Part shown: piece after piece, positions 11,032 through 19,892 of the stretch
Numbering within the stretch: position 1 is the stretch's first letter
How the letters are laid out: each line of letters opens with the position of its first letter
NCBI RefSeq assembly: GCF_021735935.1
Contig: NZ_WMDZ01000001.1
Span: 744,001 to 808,000, forward strand
Direction: 5' to 3'
From: Sulfitobacter sp. M39
Lineage (GTDB): Bacteria; Pseudomonadota; Alphaproteobacteria; Rhodobacterales; Rhodobacteraceae
DNA length: 64,000 nt
Translations under genes and position numbers: made by a program
The notes under the pieces: model-generated
Told to the model about the DNA's origin: nothing
The model's database searches: none
The model's input: only the letters and a program-made list of their open reading frames with translations

Positions 11032-11904
11032 TCAAAGCATCCATGTTTTAGGAGGGGCCGCGCCGTGCAGGCGGGCGATGATCGGCACCAGAGACTGGCG
11101 CAGGATGTAACTGTCGGGCGCGAGGAGCCGCGCATAAAGCACGCCGTCGCGGATCAGGCTGGCACCGGCTCTGGCAGGCAGCAGCGCGCGCAGGGGGGCA
11201 AGCAGCGCCTCGGCATCGGGGGCGGCGTAGATCACGCTCGCCATAGCGCAGTTGCCGCCCGCCGTGGCGGTGCCAGTAAGTTGCGCGTGGATATCGCCGG
11301 ACAAACGCACAGCATCGGCAAAGATAGGGTGCCCGTCGCGGCGGATCGTGATGTTATCGGCAAAGCGCGCGTCGCGCAGCGTCTCGCCCATGGAGACGCG
11401 GCCAAAGACCAGCGGCTCTACACCGAAGAAACAGGCGTCGTCCGTCAGGTCCACCTCCAGCTTGCGGCGCAGGGCGGAGCCGTTGAACAGGATCGTTTCT
11501 TGCGGCAGCCAATCGACCCGTGCCCCCGCTTCGGCATCCAGCCGCGTGGTCATCTGCGCCATGGGGCCGGGTTGCGCCAGATAGACGCGCTCGGCCGCTT
11601 GGCTGGTCAGGGTCAGCCGGCTGCCCGCACCCGCCGTGGCGGTGATCGACAGTTCATCGCCGCCCGTCATTCCGCCCGAAGTATTGAGGAAAACCCCCGT
11701 CAGCCCGCCCGCCGCCGCGCGTGGAAACAGCGCCTTGAAGCAGCCTTGCTGGTAGAGATCGCCAATCACGGACGCGCTGCCATAGGTCTTGCTGCTGATG
11801 CGCAACGCCCCGCGGGCGCGGGGTTGCATCGGCACGGAGAAAGCCTGATCGGTATGGGCGGCGATGTTGATGGGGGGCCTCGTCCAGCTGAAAATAACTC
11901 CCAT
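11032..11904 (-). CDS. ureD: Urease accessory protein UreD
   Basis: First gene of the operon, about 290 aa. UreD (UreH) scaffolds the apo-urease for nickel insertion. Landmarks are [24 protein letters not shown] and [10 protein letters not shown]. The start is uncertain: 11904 is the first ATG, the open frame extends to a TTG at 11958, and another ATG at 11829 ([14 protein letters not shown]) sits right before the conserved region; none has a strong ribosome site. The promoter should lie in 11905-12058. Confidence 0.92.
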   Translation of the reverse strand: MGVIFSWTRPPINIAAHTDQAFSVPMQPRARGALRISSKTYGSASVIGDLYQQGCFKALFPRAAAGGLTGVFLNTSGGMTGGDELSITATAGAGSRLTLTSQAAERVYLAQPGPMAQMTTRLDAEAGARVDWLPQETILFNGSALRRKLEVDLTDDACFFGVEPLVFGRVSMGETLRDARFADNITIRRDGHPIFADAVRLSGDIHAQLTGTATAGGNCAMASVIYAAPDAEALLAPLRALLPARAGASLIRDGVLYARLLAPDSYILRQSLVPIIARLHGAAPPKTWML

Positions 11905-12010
11905 CTGGATAGCGTGATTCCCGTCGGGTGCGATCCGAAACGGGCATTTTTGGCGCAATTTCAGGCTGTAACTCGACAGCTGCCTATTATTTGAGCATAT
12001 TCCGTCAGGG

Positions 12011-12043
12011 GCTTTGACCCGCAGGCGTGCCGCGGGTCAAAGC
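12011..12043 (-). terminator. Strong hairpin after dctM, between the TRAP and urease operons
   Basis: A 12-bp perfect inverted repeat (GCTTTGACCCGC/GCGGGTCAAAGC, 9-nt loop) lies 16 bp beyond the dctM stop. No T-run follows on either strand, so it may be a transcript-stabilising or rho-assisted terminator. Confidence 0.5.
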
Positions 12044-12058
12044 AAAAGCATGAGCGGT

Positions 12059-13372
12059 CTACCCGTAGAAATACTTGGGCAGATAGGTCGCGATCTCGGG
12101 GATCAGGATGATCAGCAAGACCCCGATCAGCGTCACGATCACGTAAGGCGTCACAGAGGCATAGATATCGCCCATTGTGACGTCCGGCGGGGCCACCCCT
12201 TTGAGGTAAAAGAGGTTAAAGCCGAAGGGCGGGGTCATATACCCGACCTCCATCATGATGATGAAGAGGATGCCGAACCAGATCGGATCAAAGCCATAGC
12301 TCTGCACCACGGGCAGGAACACAGGCAGGGTGATCAGCATGATCCCCACCGGATCCAGCACCATGCCAAGGATGAAAAGCACCGCCAGCATAAATACCAG
12401 CGACCCCCAACGCCCACCGGGCACAAGGTTCATCATATCCTGGATCAGGCTTTGTGCCCCAAGCGCGGTATAGGCCGTGCTAAAGGCGTGGGCCGCGAAC
12501 AGGATCCACATGATCAGCGCGGTCAGTTTCAGCGTCGCGACAGAGGCGTCACGGATCACGGCCCATGACAGTTGCCGGTTCACGCCCGTGGCGACCATCG
12601 CACCAAAGACACCGATGGCGGCGGCTTCGGTCGGGGTGGCGAACCCGCCAAAGATGGCCCCCAGCACGATCACCACGATCAGGATCGGCAGGATCACCGC
12701 CTTGAGAGACCGCAGTTTCTGCCCCCAGTTCGCGCGTTCCTCTTTCGGGAGGGCGGGACCCAGTTCCGGCTGCATCCAGCAGCGTCCGCCGATATAGACG
12801 GACACAAGGAAGAACAGCAGCAGCCCCGGCCCGATACCGGCCGCAAACAGACGCCCGACCGACACTTCGGTCAGCAGCGAATACAGTACCATCAGGATCG
12901 ACGGCGGGATCAGGATGCCCCAACCCCCGCCCGCGTTAATGGCCCCAAGCGCGAGCTTCTTGTCATAGCCGCGTTCCAGCATCTTGGGCAGCGCAATTGT
13001 CCCCATCGTGACAACCGCCGCACCCGAGATGCCCGACATGGCGGCAAAGATCACGCAGATCAGCACCGTGCCGATGGCCAGACCGCCGCGCAGCCCGCCC
13101 CACCATTCGTGCATCATATCGTAAAGGTCATTCGCGACCCCCGATTTTTCAAGCAGGATCGCCATGAAGACAAACAGCGGAATTGCCATCAGCGTGGGGG
13201 ATTGCATCGTTTCCCACATTTTGGAGGCGAGCAGATAGAACCCCAGATCGCCCATTTCCGCATAGAGGAAGATGACCGATATCCCCCCAAGGGCAAAGGC
13301 CAGCGGCGTGCCGAGCATCACAAACAACAGCAGCGCGCCAAAGAACAGCATGGTCAGGATTTCAACGCTCAT
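12059..13372 (-). CDS. dctM: TRAP transporter large permease (DctM family)
   Basis: A 437-aa integral membrane protein with about 11-12 hydrophobic segments, the channel subunit of a sodium-driven tripartite periplasmic transporter. Typical signatures are GTPLAFALGG near the N-terminus, AMSGISGAAVVTMG in the first scoop, GGWGILIPPSI, and FATPTEAAAIGV. The C-terminus has EVGYMTPPFGFNLFYL. Sequence character is closest to the mannitol/chloroaromatic (FcbT3-like) subgroup as I recall it. It overlaps dctQ by 4 bp. The substrate is not determined by sequence. Confidence 0.93.
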   Translation of the reverse strand: MSVEILTMLFFGALLLFVMLGTPLAFALGGISVIFLYAEMGDLGFYLLASKMWETMQSPTLMAIPLFVFMAILLEKSGVANDLYDMMHEWWGGLRGGLAIGTVLICVIFAAMSGISGAAVVTMGTIALPKMLERGYDKKLALGAINAGGGWGILIPPSILMVLYSLLTEVSVGRLFAAGIGPGLLLFFLVSVYIGGRCWMQPELGPALPKEERANWGQKLRSLKAVILPILIVVIVLGAIFGGFATPTEAAAIGVFGAMVATGVNRQLSWAVIRDASVATLKLTALIMWILFAAHAFSTAYTALGAQSLIQDMMNLVPGGRWGSLVFMLAVLFILGMVLDPVGIMLITLPVFLPVVQSYGFDPIWFGILFIIMMEVGYMTPPFGFNLFYLKGVAPPDVTMGDIYASVTPYVIVTLIGVLLIILIPEIATYLPKYFYG

Positions 13373-13935
13373 GACTGGCCTCCTGCGGCTTGGGCGGCGT
13401 GGGTGTCGCCGGCGGCCGGTTGTCCAAAGATCGCGGGATCATTGGGCAGCCCCATCAGGGTGCGCACATCGGCCCAAAGGCGTACAAAGCCCTGCAACAA
13501 CAGCAGCAAGGCGGCGACGGGGATCAGCGATTTTGTCGGCCACAGCGGGGCCTTCCAGACAGAGTTCGACCGCTCCATATCCGCGATGGCTTCGGACGCG
13601 ATGTCGTAGCCTTGCCACAGCAGCACGCCGACAAAGATCAGGAACAGCGGCCATGTCACGATGTCCACCAAGGCTTTGCGTTTGGGGGAAAACTGGCCGT
13701 AGATGATATCGACGTTCACGTGACCGCGTTCGGTCAGCAGATAACCGCCCCCGATGATCGCATAGACACCAAAGATCAGCGTCGCCAGTTCGGCAGTCCA
13801 GATCGCGGGCTGCCCGATCAGATAGCGCATGACCACATCGGCCAGCAGCAAGGCAAAGATGATCAGCACGCAAAAGCTGATCCAATAGCCGATAATGCGG
13901 TTCAATTGCGTGATGAAGCGCGCAAGTTTAAACAA
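13369..13935 (-). CDS. dctQ: TRAP transporter small permease (DctQ family)
   Basis: A 188-aa membrane protein with four hydrophobic segments, including the conserved DVVMRYLIGQPAIWTAELATL region of small TRAP permeases. It partners with the adjacent large permease. Its stop overlaps the dctM start. A hairpin at 13963-13996 separates it from dctP, likely lowering permease expression relative to the binding protein. Confidence 0.92.
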   Translation of the reverse strand: MFKLARFITQLNRIIGYWISFCVLIIFALLLADVVMRYLIGQPAIWTAELATLIFGVYAIIGGGYLLTERGHVNVDIIYGQFSPKRKALVDIVTWPLFLIFVGVLLWQGYDIASEAIADMERSNSVWKAPLWPTKSLIPVAALLLLLQGFVRLWADVRTLMGLPNDPAIFGQPAAGDTHAAQAAGGQS

Positions 13936-13962
13936 AACGTTTCTCCCTCAAGACATAAAAGA

Positions 13963-13996
13963 AGCCGCCCGAAATGCAGGGACATGTCAGGCGGCT
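13963..13996 (-). terminator. Intercistronic attenuator-like hairpin between dctP and dctQ
   Basis: A 7-bp stem (AGCCGCC/GGCGGCT) with a long loop is followed on the minus strand by TCTTTTATG. Its place between the binding-protein gene and permease genes suggests partial termination or 3'-end protection of the dctP message. Confidence 0.5.
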
Positions 13997-14047
13997 ACAT
14001 TGATTTTCACTGTGGCATCACCGGGGTTTAACCCCCGGATCAGGCCC

Positions 14048-15085
14048 CTAGAGGTAGCCGAGGTCGGTCATCAAGGTTTTGTAGATATCCGCCGCCTTCG
14101 CTGCGCGTTCGCCTTTCTGCGCCTCTGTGTCGAGGATCTTGGCCGAGGCATCGGCAAGGATCGCCAGAACGTCGTCGGGCAATTCGGATACTTCGATGTT
14201 GTTCTCGGCAATGCCCGAAGAAATCGCGATGGCTTCGGCGTGCTGGTATTCGGCCGACCGCTGGAAGAACCGCGTCTCCATCGTGTCGAGCAGGGCAGTG
14301 CGCAGATCGTCCTCCAGCCCGTCGACGGCCTCCATATTCAGGATAAAGGCGTCGGTGGTCTGACCAAGCGCGGGTTTGTAGTGGTATTTGCAGACCTCCC
14401 AGAGGGACATGGATTTCGCCCCCACGGCAGCGCCCCAATGTGCGCCATCCACAACGCCCGAGCTGAGCGATTGATAGAGTTCGGACCCGGGGATGTATTG
14501 CGGCGCGGCACCGGCGGATTGCAGGTAATCCAGCATCGTACCCGACGACCGCAGCTTGAGCCCTTTGAAGTCTTCGGCGGATTCGATCTTTTTCGACACG
14601 ACGATTTCGACGGGCAGGACTTTCTCCGTCTTCATCATCACGCCATCGGCGTTCAGGTCTTCGTTCACCAGCGCCTCAAGGCCAAGGTTCTTGACCGCGT
14701 GTTCCATTTCCCAGGCCTGACGGAAGGTGCCGGGGATGCCGAACAGGAAGGACGCGGCCTGCGCCTGATCTTGTACATAGGACGGGCTGACCGTCCCCAT
14801 CGGCACCACGCCCTTGCGCACGATATTGTAGATGTCGGGCCCTTTGGCGAATTCGCCGGCACCCAGCAGATCCATTTTGAACGCGCCTTCGGTACGCGTC
14901 TCAAGCACTTCGGCCAATTTGCCAAGGCTGTCGGTGAAAGAGCTGGACGCTTTGGGCCAATGGGCTTGCACGCGCCAGTTGACTTTGCCCTGTGCGATCC
15001 CTTTGCCGACCAGCGCCGGTGTCGCCAACGCGCCAAGCGCGGCGCCGCGCAGCATGGTGCGACGGTTCATATTGCCTTTTGTCAT
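14048..15085 (-). CDS. dctP: TRAP transporter substrate-binding protein (DctP family)
   Basis: A 345-aa periplasmic binding protein. The start is fixed by GGGAGG eight bases upstream. A twin-arginine-like leader (NRRTMLRGAALGALATPALVG) is followed by the mature protein with WRVQAHWPKASSS. The conserved DctP helix region includes KGLKLRSSGTMLDYLQSAGA and ELYQSLSSGVVDGAHWG, where an Arg in LRSSG is expected to bind the substrate carboxylate. It leads the operon dctP-dctQ-dctM. Upstream 195 bp holds the promoter and a GTTA-N4-TAAC palindrome. The ligand may be an aromatic or hydroxy acid, given neighbouring pobA. Confidence 0.92.
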   Translation of the reverse strand: MTKGNMNRRTMLRGAALGALATPALVGKGIAQGKVNWRVQAHWPKASSSFTDSLGKLAEVLETRTEGAFKMDLLGAGEFAKGPDIYNIVRKGVVPMGTVSPSYVQDQAQAASFLFGIPGTFRQAWEMEHAVKNLGLEALVNEDLNADGVMMKTEKVLPVEIVVSKKIESAEDFKGLKLRSSGTMLDYLQSAGAAPQYIPGSELYQSLSSGVVDGAHWGAAVGAKSMSLWEVCKYHYKPALGQTTDAFILNMEAVDGLEDDLRTALLDTMETRFFQRSAEYQHAEAIAISSGIAENNIEVSELPDDVLAILADASAKILDTEAQKGERAAKAADIYKTLMTDLGYL

Positions 15086-15189
15086 TCTATTTCCTCCCAG
15101 AAACTTCGGTTTCTCTTATCTGCGCGGCACGGGTTGCGCAGGCTCCCTAACGTCACCTTCACGTATCATTTGGGGTAGGTCAAACGGCT

Positions 15190-15201
15190 GTTAGCGATAA
15201 C
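15190..15201. promoter_or_regulatory. LacI-type operator-like palindrome upstream of dctP
   Basis: The sequence GTTAGCGATAAC (within 15190-15201) has inverted half sites GTTA/TAAC around a GCGA core, about 105 bp upstream of dctP. It resembles the GTTA-N4-TAAC sites upstream of pyruvate kinase at 28236-28264. Which regulator binds is inference. Confidence 0.4.
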
Positions 15202-15280
15202 GGTTAATAATTCTGACATTTGTCAGTTTTGTGAGCACTGATTTGCCCAGTCTTCAACCTGTGGTCCTTTAGTCGTGATC

Positions 15281-16135
15281 TCAGGTTACGAATTGCTGAC
15301 GGTATTGCGACGGGGTCACCCCCTGTACGGTGCGGAAACGGCGCGAGAAATAGGACGGATCGGCGAACCCCAGACGATAGCCAACCTCGGCCACTGACAG
15401 GCGGGTAAAGGCCAGCATGCGGCAGGCTTCCTCGACGTGGCGGGCTTCGATGTAGGCGGTGGCGGACAGCCCCTTTGCCGCGCGGCACAGGCGCGACAGA
15501 TGTCCGGTGCTGATCCCGAGGGTGCTGGCAAAGTCCTTGGCCGTCCAGCCCGCACTGCCCGGATCGCCGATAAGCTGGTCGAGCCGCGACAGGCGATCAT
15601 CCTGCGGTGCGTCGTTACTGCGGTTTTGCGTTGTCCCCCATGCCGCGATGCTGGCCAGAACCGCATGTCCCAGCCCCACGGCAATCTGCGCCCGAAACGG
15701 CGCCCCCGTCTGGGCCGCCACGGTTTCCAGCTGGGTCATCAGCGCGATCAGCGGGCCCGCGGCGCGACCAACCGTCGGCTTGGTCAACGCCTGTGCGACC
15801 TCGGCATTGACGGGCCCGATGCTGTGCAGGATCGCAATGGGAAAGGATTGCACCATGCCTTGGGTGTTGGGGGCAAAGTCGAAACTATGCACCATGCGGG
15901 GCGGGATAAAGACGACCGATCCCTGCGTCAGGGCAAAGCGGTCGCCATCGATGTTCGCCGTGCCACCCCCCGAAAGGATGTAGAGCACCTGCGCCAGCTG
16001 CGCGTGCCGATGTGGCGCGATGTGCCACGCGTGATCTGGTGCGCGGTCCTTGATCCGTTCGCAATGCAGCACATCGGGAAAGTCTTTGGTTTCGCCAAAA
16101 AGCGCATAGCTGGGGATCGGAGAAAGCTCTGTCAT
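15281..16135 (-). CDS. AraC-family transcriptional regulator (PobR-like)
   Basis: A 284-aa regulator with an N-terminal cupin-like effector domain (HIAPHRHAQLAQVLYILSGGG, about 38-60) and a C-terminal AraC double HTH (about 190-284; SVAEVGYRLGFADPSYFSRRF is the second recognition helix region). It is divergent from pobA with 93 bp between starts, the arrangement of AraC-type PobR activators of 4-hydroxybenzoate hydroxylase. It may also act on dctP downstream. Effector identity is inferred from position. Confidence 0.88.
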   Translation of the reverse strand: MTELSPIPSYALFGETKDFPDVLHCERIKDRAPDHAWHIAPHRHAQLAQVLYILSGGGTANIDGDRFALTQGSVVFIPPRMVHSFDFAPNTQGMVQSFPIAILHSIGPVNAEVAQALTKPTVGRAAGPLIALMTQLETVAAQTGAPFRAQIAVGLGHAVLASIAAWGTTQNRSNDAPQDDRLSRLDQLIGDPGSAGWTAKDFASTLGISTGHLSRLCRAAKGLSATAYIEARHVEEACRMLAFTRLSVAEVGYRLGFADPSYFSRRFRTVQGVTPSQYRQQFVT

Positions 16136-16228
16136 GCACGGATTGTACCAGCAATTGCGCTAACGATCCATTCATCATGCACGTTCCGTACAATAGGTTA
16201 ATCCGGCAGTCAGGCAGGGAGCAGCTAT

Positions 16229-17398
16229 ATGAAAACCGAAGTCGTCATTATTGGCGGCGGGCCATCGGGCTTGCTGCTGTCGCAATTGCTGAACGACGCA
16301 GGCGTCAGCACTGTCGTGCTTGAAAGGACCACCCGTGAACACGTGCTGTCTCGCATCCGCGCAGGCGTGCTTGAGGACGGCACAATGAACCTGCTGCGCC
16401 ATGCCGGTGTCGGTGCACGGATGGACCAACAGGGCTTGCCGCACAAAGGCTGCTACCTGACTGACAACGATCAGATGGTGCATATCGATTTCCACAAGCT
16501 GATCGGCAAGAAGGTCATGGTCTATGGCCAGACAGAGGTCACCCGCGATCTGTACGACGCACAGGACCGGATGGGCACGACGATCATTCACGAGGTCGAA
16601 AATGTGGTGATCGACGGTGCGGACAGCAAAGCGCCCACGGTATCCTTCACCAAAGACGGCCAGCGGCAAGAGATCAGCTGCATCTACGTCGCGGGCTGTG
16701 ATGGGTTCCACGGTGTCAGCCGCGCGACGATCCCCGCCGCCAAACGTCGGGAGTTTGAACGGGTCTACCCCTTTGGCTGGCTCGGGATTCTGTCGCGCAC
16801 GAAACCGGTGAACGATGAATTGATCTATGCCAGTTCGGCGCAGGGCTTCGCTCTTGCCTCCATGCGTAGCGCAAGCCTGAGCCGCTATTACATTCAGGTG
16901 TCGTCGACCGAAAAGGTCGAGGATTGGAGCGATGACCGCTTCTGGGAGGCACTGAAGCAACGTTTGCCGCGACCTGTGTCAGAGGCGCTTGTGACCGGCC
17001 CGTCGATCGAGAAATCCATCGCGCCGCTGCGCTCCTTCGTGAGCGAGCCTTTGCGGTGGGGAAACCTGTTTCTGGTGGGGGATGCCGCGCATATCGTGCC
17101 GCCCACCGGTGCCAAAGGGCTGAACCTCGCGGTGTCCGATGTCTTCTATCTGCATGACGCACTGATTGCCGCGCTGAAGCGAGGGGATCACAGCGGGGTT
17201 GACGGTTATTCCGCCCATGCGCTGTCGCGGATCTGGAAGGCGATGCGGTTCAGCTGGCAGATGACAACAATGCTGCATCAGTTCGAGGGCGAAGACAGTT
17301 TCGCCCCGCAGATGCGGCGGGCGTCGCTGGCCCATCTGGCGCAAAGCGAAACAGCACGGCGCGATCTGGCAGAGAATTATACGGGGCTGCCGTTCTAA
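16229..17398 (+). CDS. pobA: 4-hydroxybenzoate 3-monooxygenase
   Basis: A 389-aa FAD-dependent hydroxylase that converts 4-hydroxybenzoate plus NADPH and O2 to protocatechuate. Motifs: FAD-binding GGGPSG (9-14), the GCDG fingerprint (156-159) and GDAAH (284-288). Substrate-site residues match the Pseudomonas enzyme with a one-residue offset: Y200, S211, R213, Y221. Length is the family norm. No protocatechuate (pca) genes are in the window, so the ring-cleavage branch lies elsewhere. A strong terminator follows. Confidence 0.97.
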   Translation: MKTEVVIIGGGPSGLLLSQLLNDAGVSTVVLERTTREHVLSRIRAGVLEDGTMNLLRHAGVGARMDQQGLPHKGCYLTDNDQMVHIDFHKLIGKKVMVYGQTEVTRDLYDAQDRMGTTIIHEVENVVIDGADSKAPTVSFTKDGQRQEISCIYVAGCDGFHGVSRATIPAAKRREFERVYPFGWLGILSRTKPVNDELIYASSAQGFALASMRSASLSRYYIQVSSTEKVEDWSDDRFWEALKQRLPRPVSEALVTGPSIEKSIAPLRSFVSEPLRWGNLFLVGDAAHIVPPTGAKGLNLAVSDVFYLHDALIAALKRGDHSGVDGYSAHALSRIWKAMRFSWQMTTMLHQFEGEDSFAPQMRRASLAHLAQSETARRDLAENYTGLPF

Positions 17399-17433
17399 GC
17401 GCAGCCGCCCAAACTTGGGTGTCGAGATGAAAG

Positions 17434-17470
17434 CAGGGCGGCCCTTGATCCCGGATCAAGGGCCGCCCTG
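17434..17470. terminator. Bidirectional terminator between pobA and the oxidoreductase gene
   Basis: A 17-bp perfect inverted repeat with a 3-nt loop (GGGCGGCCCTTGATC arms), followed by TTTGGTT on the plus strand. It lies between the convergent stops at 17398 and 17497. Confidence 0.85.
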
Positions 17471-17496
17471 TTTGGTTCTGTGGTATCCGGCTGCGT

Positions 17497-18477
17497 TTAG
17501 CCGCGGATCATCACCTTGCCGGGGCGGCCCGGTGTCAGCGAGGCTTTCAGCGCACCAGAGAGATCATCCAGCCCGAACTGCCCACCGTCTTCCAGCACCA
17601 ACTCGCCTTTGGCGACCAGCGTAACCAGTTCAGTGATCAGGCGTTTGCGCTCTTCGGGGTCCATGTCGCCGCTCACGCGGGAGCCCCAGAAGCCTTTGAC
17701 GGTGATATGCTTCATGATTAGCGCGCCAGAGTTCAGCGGCATCGGCGCACCGGTCGCGGTCCCGAACACAACAAGCTCCCCGTCCAGTCCCAGCAGATCG
17801 ACCAGATCGGCAGAAATATCGCCCCCCACGGAATCGATCGCGGATGCGGCACCTTTTTCGCCAATGATTTCGCGCGCTTTATCCTGCCAGCCCGCTTCCG
17901 AGGTCGACAGCACGTTGTCGATGCCCAGATCCGTCAGCTCTGTCACAGCGTCTTCGCGCCGCACGAGGTTCAGCAGGTTGATGCCGCGGCTTTTGGCGAG
18001 CGTGGTCATGATCTTGCCGACGGCCCCGTTTGCTGCGGTCTGGACGATCCAGTCGCCTTTCTGCGCCTTAAGCGTTTCCAGCAAAGAGATGGCGCTGAAG
18101 GGCATCGCGATCAATTGTGCGCCAGCAACGTCCGAGATCATGTCGGGCAGGGGCAGAACGCCAGTGGCGGGGGCGACGAAGTATTCGGCCCATGTGCCGT
18201 GCACGCCCGCGATCGACACACGCTGGCCGACCATCGCGTCGTCCACGCCTTCACCGACAGCCTCGACGGTGCCAAGCCCTTCGCTGCCGGCAATCGCGCC
18301 GGGAAGCTCGGGCTTGTAGCCGTAGTTCCCGCGGATCGTCCAAAGATCGTGGTTGTGGATGGGCGACAGGGTCATCTTGACCAGAACCTCGCCCGCCCCT
18401 GCGGTGGGGGTGTCGATATCGGTCGCTTCGATGACGTCGATGGGTTCGCCAAAGCTATTGTGCACTGCTGCTTTCAT
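17497..18477 (-). CDS. Zinc-independent MDR-family quinone/enoyl reductase
   Basis: A 326-aa medium-chain dehydrogenase/reductase. The N-terminal GroES-like domain (MKAAVHNSFGEP, then GSEGLGTVEAVGEGV) is followed by a Rossmann NADPH fold (QTAANGAVGKIMTTLAKSRG, near 155-175). No structural zinc Cys cluster is present, placing it with quinone reductases and trans-2-enoyl reductases. It starts 22 bp after a TetR regulator gene on the same strand, so both probably share the promoter with the palindrome at 19114-19128. The electrophilic substrate is unknown; it is not AcuI by sequence. Confidence 0.85.
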   Translation of the reverse strand: MKAAVHNSFGEPIDVIEATDIDTPTAGAGEVLVKMTLSPIHNHDLWTIRGNYGYKPELPGAIAGSEGLGTVEAVGEGVDDAMVGQRVSIAGVHGTWAEYFVAPATGVLPLPDMISDVAGAQLIAMPFSAISLLETLKAQKGDWIVQTAANGAVGKIMTTLAKSRGINLLNLVRREDAVTELTDLGIDNVLSTSEAGWQDKAREIIGEKGAASAIDSVGGDISADLVDLLGLDGELVVFGTATGAPMPLNSGALIMKHITVKGFWGSRVSGDMDPEERKRLITELVTLVAKGELVLEDGGQFGLDDLSGALKASLTPGRPGKVMIRG

Positions 18478-18498
18478 GGTGGTCTCGCTTTCTTGTGG

Positions 18499-19092
18499 TT
18501 ATCGAATGGTTAGAAAATCGGTGGTTTCTGACAAAGCCTGCTGCAACGGGATCTGATCCTGCGACAGTTTCGACAGGATCGCGGCCCCCAGAAACTTGGC
18601 ATAGAGCATCTGCGCTGCCGCCCGTGCTTCATCGACTGGTGGGATTGAGCCTTCTTCGGCCCCGGCAACCAGCAGCTGTGCGATGCGGCCGACCAACTGT
18701 GCCACGCCATCATCCAAGATGCGCCGCATGTCGTCGGACAGATCGGCAACCTCGGCCCCAAGCTTCACAACGAGGCACTGGTTGGCGATGCCTTCGGAAT
18801 GGGCATGGGCAAGCCACGCAGACCAGAACGACAGCAGCTTGTCACGGGCAGAACCCGACCCGCTGCACAGCGCATCCATGCGCGCCAGATAATCGTCGAC
18901 ATAGTCGTGCAGCAAGGCCTGGCCAAAGGCATCCTTGGACGGAAAGTAATAATAGAACGACCCCTTGGGGACATCACTTTCCCTCAGGATGCGCGCCAGC
19001 CCGACAGCGCCAAACCCGTGCTTGCTGATCAGCGCACGTCCGGCGGTCAGTATCTTTAGCCGCGTTTGATCTGATTTCTTTTGCTCTGTCAT
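18499..19092 (-). CDS. TetR/AcrR-family transcriptional regulator
   Basis: A 197-aa repressor-type protein. The N-terminal HTH is at about 25-60 (GAVGLARILRESDVPKGSFY then YYFPSKDAF), and the C-terminal ligand domain is helical with a single Cys in IANQCLVVKLG. It heads a two-gene unit with the MDR oxidoreductase and is preceded by an operator-like palindrome, suggesting autoregulation and control of a detoxification enzyme. The Cys could sense electrophiles, as in NemR, but this is inference. Confidence 0.9.
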   Translation of the reverse strand: MTEQKKSDQTRLKILTAGRALISKHGFGAVGLARILRESDVPKGSFYYYFPSKDAFGQALLHDYVDDYLARMDALCSGSGSARDKLLSFWSAWLAHAHSEGIANQCLVVKLGAEVADLSDDMRRILDDGVAQLVGRIAQLLVAGAEEGSIPPVDEARAAAQMLYAKFLGAAILSKLSQDQIPLQQALSETTDFLTIR

Positions 19093-19113
19093 ACGGGGGG
19101 AGATAAGAAGTAA

Positions 19114-19128
19114 TAGACCGGTCGTCTA
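19114..19128. promoter_or_regulatory. TetR-type operator palindrome
   Basis: TAGACCGGTCGTCTA: TAGAC/GTCTA half sites around CGGTC, 22-36 bp upstream of the TetR gene. It resembles the TAGACC...GGTCTA sites recognised by NemR/QacR-like regulators. Confidence 0.6.
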
Positions 19129-19214
19129 GTGGCGCGGCCAATTTAATTTTGTGCGCGGCTGTTCCTTGCCGTACAGCTTGGGATGGGGCGGCGTTTCAAC
19201 GGGCGGGGTGCGCA

Positions 19215-19469
19215 ATGGGAAAGGTGACGGACCGAGCGGTCATTTGGGTGTTCTTCGCCTCAGGCGCGCTTTGCCTTGGCATCGTCGCATTCCTTGGGGT
19301 GCAGCACTGGGTCGAAAGCATCCCCTACACCGACACATGGGCCTATTTCCGCAACTACCACCCGATACGGCATACTCTGCTGGTTGCGCTTGGGTGGGTC
19401 TTTGCTGGCGTCAGCGTGACTGCGGGCGTTGTGTACGCATGTAGGCGTGCGATACGTCGGAAACGTTGA
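19215..19469 (+). CDS. Hypothetical two-helix membrane protein
   Basis: 84 aa starting MGKVTDRAVIWVFF, with a purine-rich GGGCGGGG upstream. Two hydrophobic segments (about 8-30 and 53-75) flank a polar linker with Trp and Tyr (VESIPYTDTWAYF), and the C-terminus is basic (RRAIRRKR). I do not recognise the family. The frame stays open to 19149, but the upstream part lacks membrane character. It ends just before the tandem-repeat array, and convergent tRNA transcription would run into it. Moderately likely to be a real gene. Confidence 0.5.
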   Translation: MGKVTDRAVIWVFFASGALCLGIVAFLGVQHWVESIPYTDTWAYFRNYHPIRHTLLVALGWVFAGVSVTAGVVYACRRAIRRKR

Positions 19470-19471
19470 AA

Positions 19472-19892
19472 CGCGTCAGTCAGCCCCGCGTGGTGCGTGA
19501 CGTGTGTGCTGGAATGTAGGGTGGTGTTTGGTGGAGCCTAGCGGGATCGAACCGCTGACTCAGAGTGTCCGCCTCGCGGACGCGCGTCAGTCAGCCTCGC
19601 GTGGTGCGTGACGTGTGTGCTGGAATGTAGGGTGGTGTTTGGTGGAGCCTAGCGGGATCGAACCGCTGACTCAGAGTGTCCGCCTTGCGGACGCGCGTCA
19701 GTCAGCCCCGCGTGGTGCGTGACGTGTGTGCTGGAATGTAGGGTGGTGTTTGGTGGAGCCTAGCGGGATCGAACCGCTGACTCAGAGTGTCCGCCTTGCG
19801 GACGCGCGTCAGTCAGCCCCGCGTGGTGCGTGACGTGTGTGCTGGAATGTAGGGTGGTGTTTGGTGGAGCCTAGCGGGATCGAACCGCTGAC
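19472..19892 (-). repeat. 111-bp tandem array containing tRNA-Ala 3' ends
   Basis: Four near-identical units: 19472-19582, 19583-19693, 19694-19804, and a final 88-bp part 19805-19892 that merges into the intact tRNA-Ala. Each unit carries, on the minus strand, the last 31 nt of the tRNA (whole T arm, acceptor 3' strand and CCA), at 19529-19559, 19640-19670, 19751-19781 and in the real tRNA at 19862-19892. The 80-nt spacers contain a hairpin GTCCGC-N3-GCGGAC. I saw only two positions that differ between units. The array is downstream of the tRNA in its transcription direction, the same architecture as the tyrT/rtT repeats of E. coli. Apart from these repeats, I see no gene in the stretch. Confidence 0.95.

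Noticed and set aside
19472..19892. CRISPR array
   Set aside because: The 111-bp units are contiguous and identical throughout, with no unique spacers and no cas genes.
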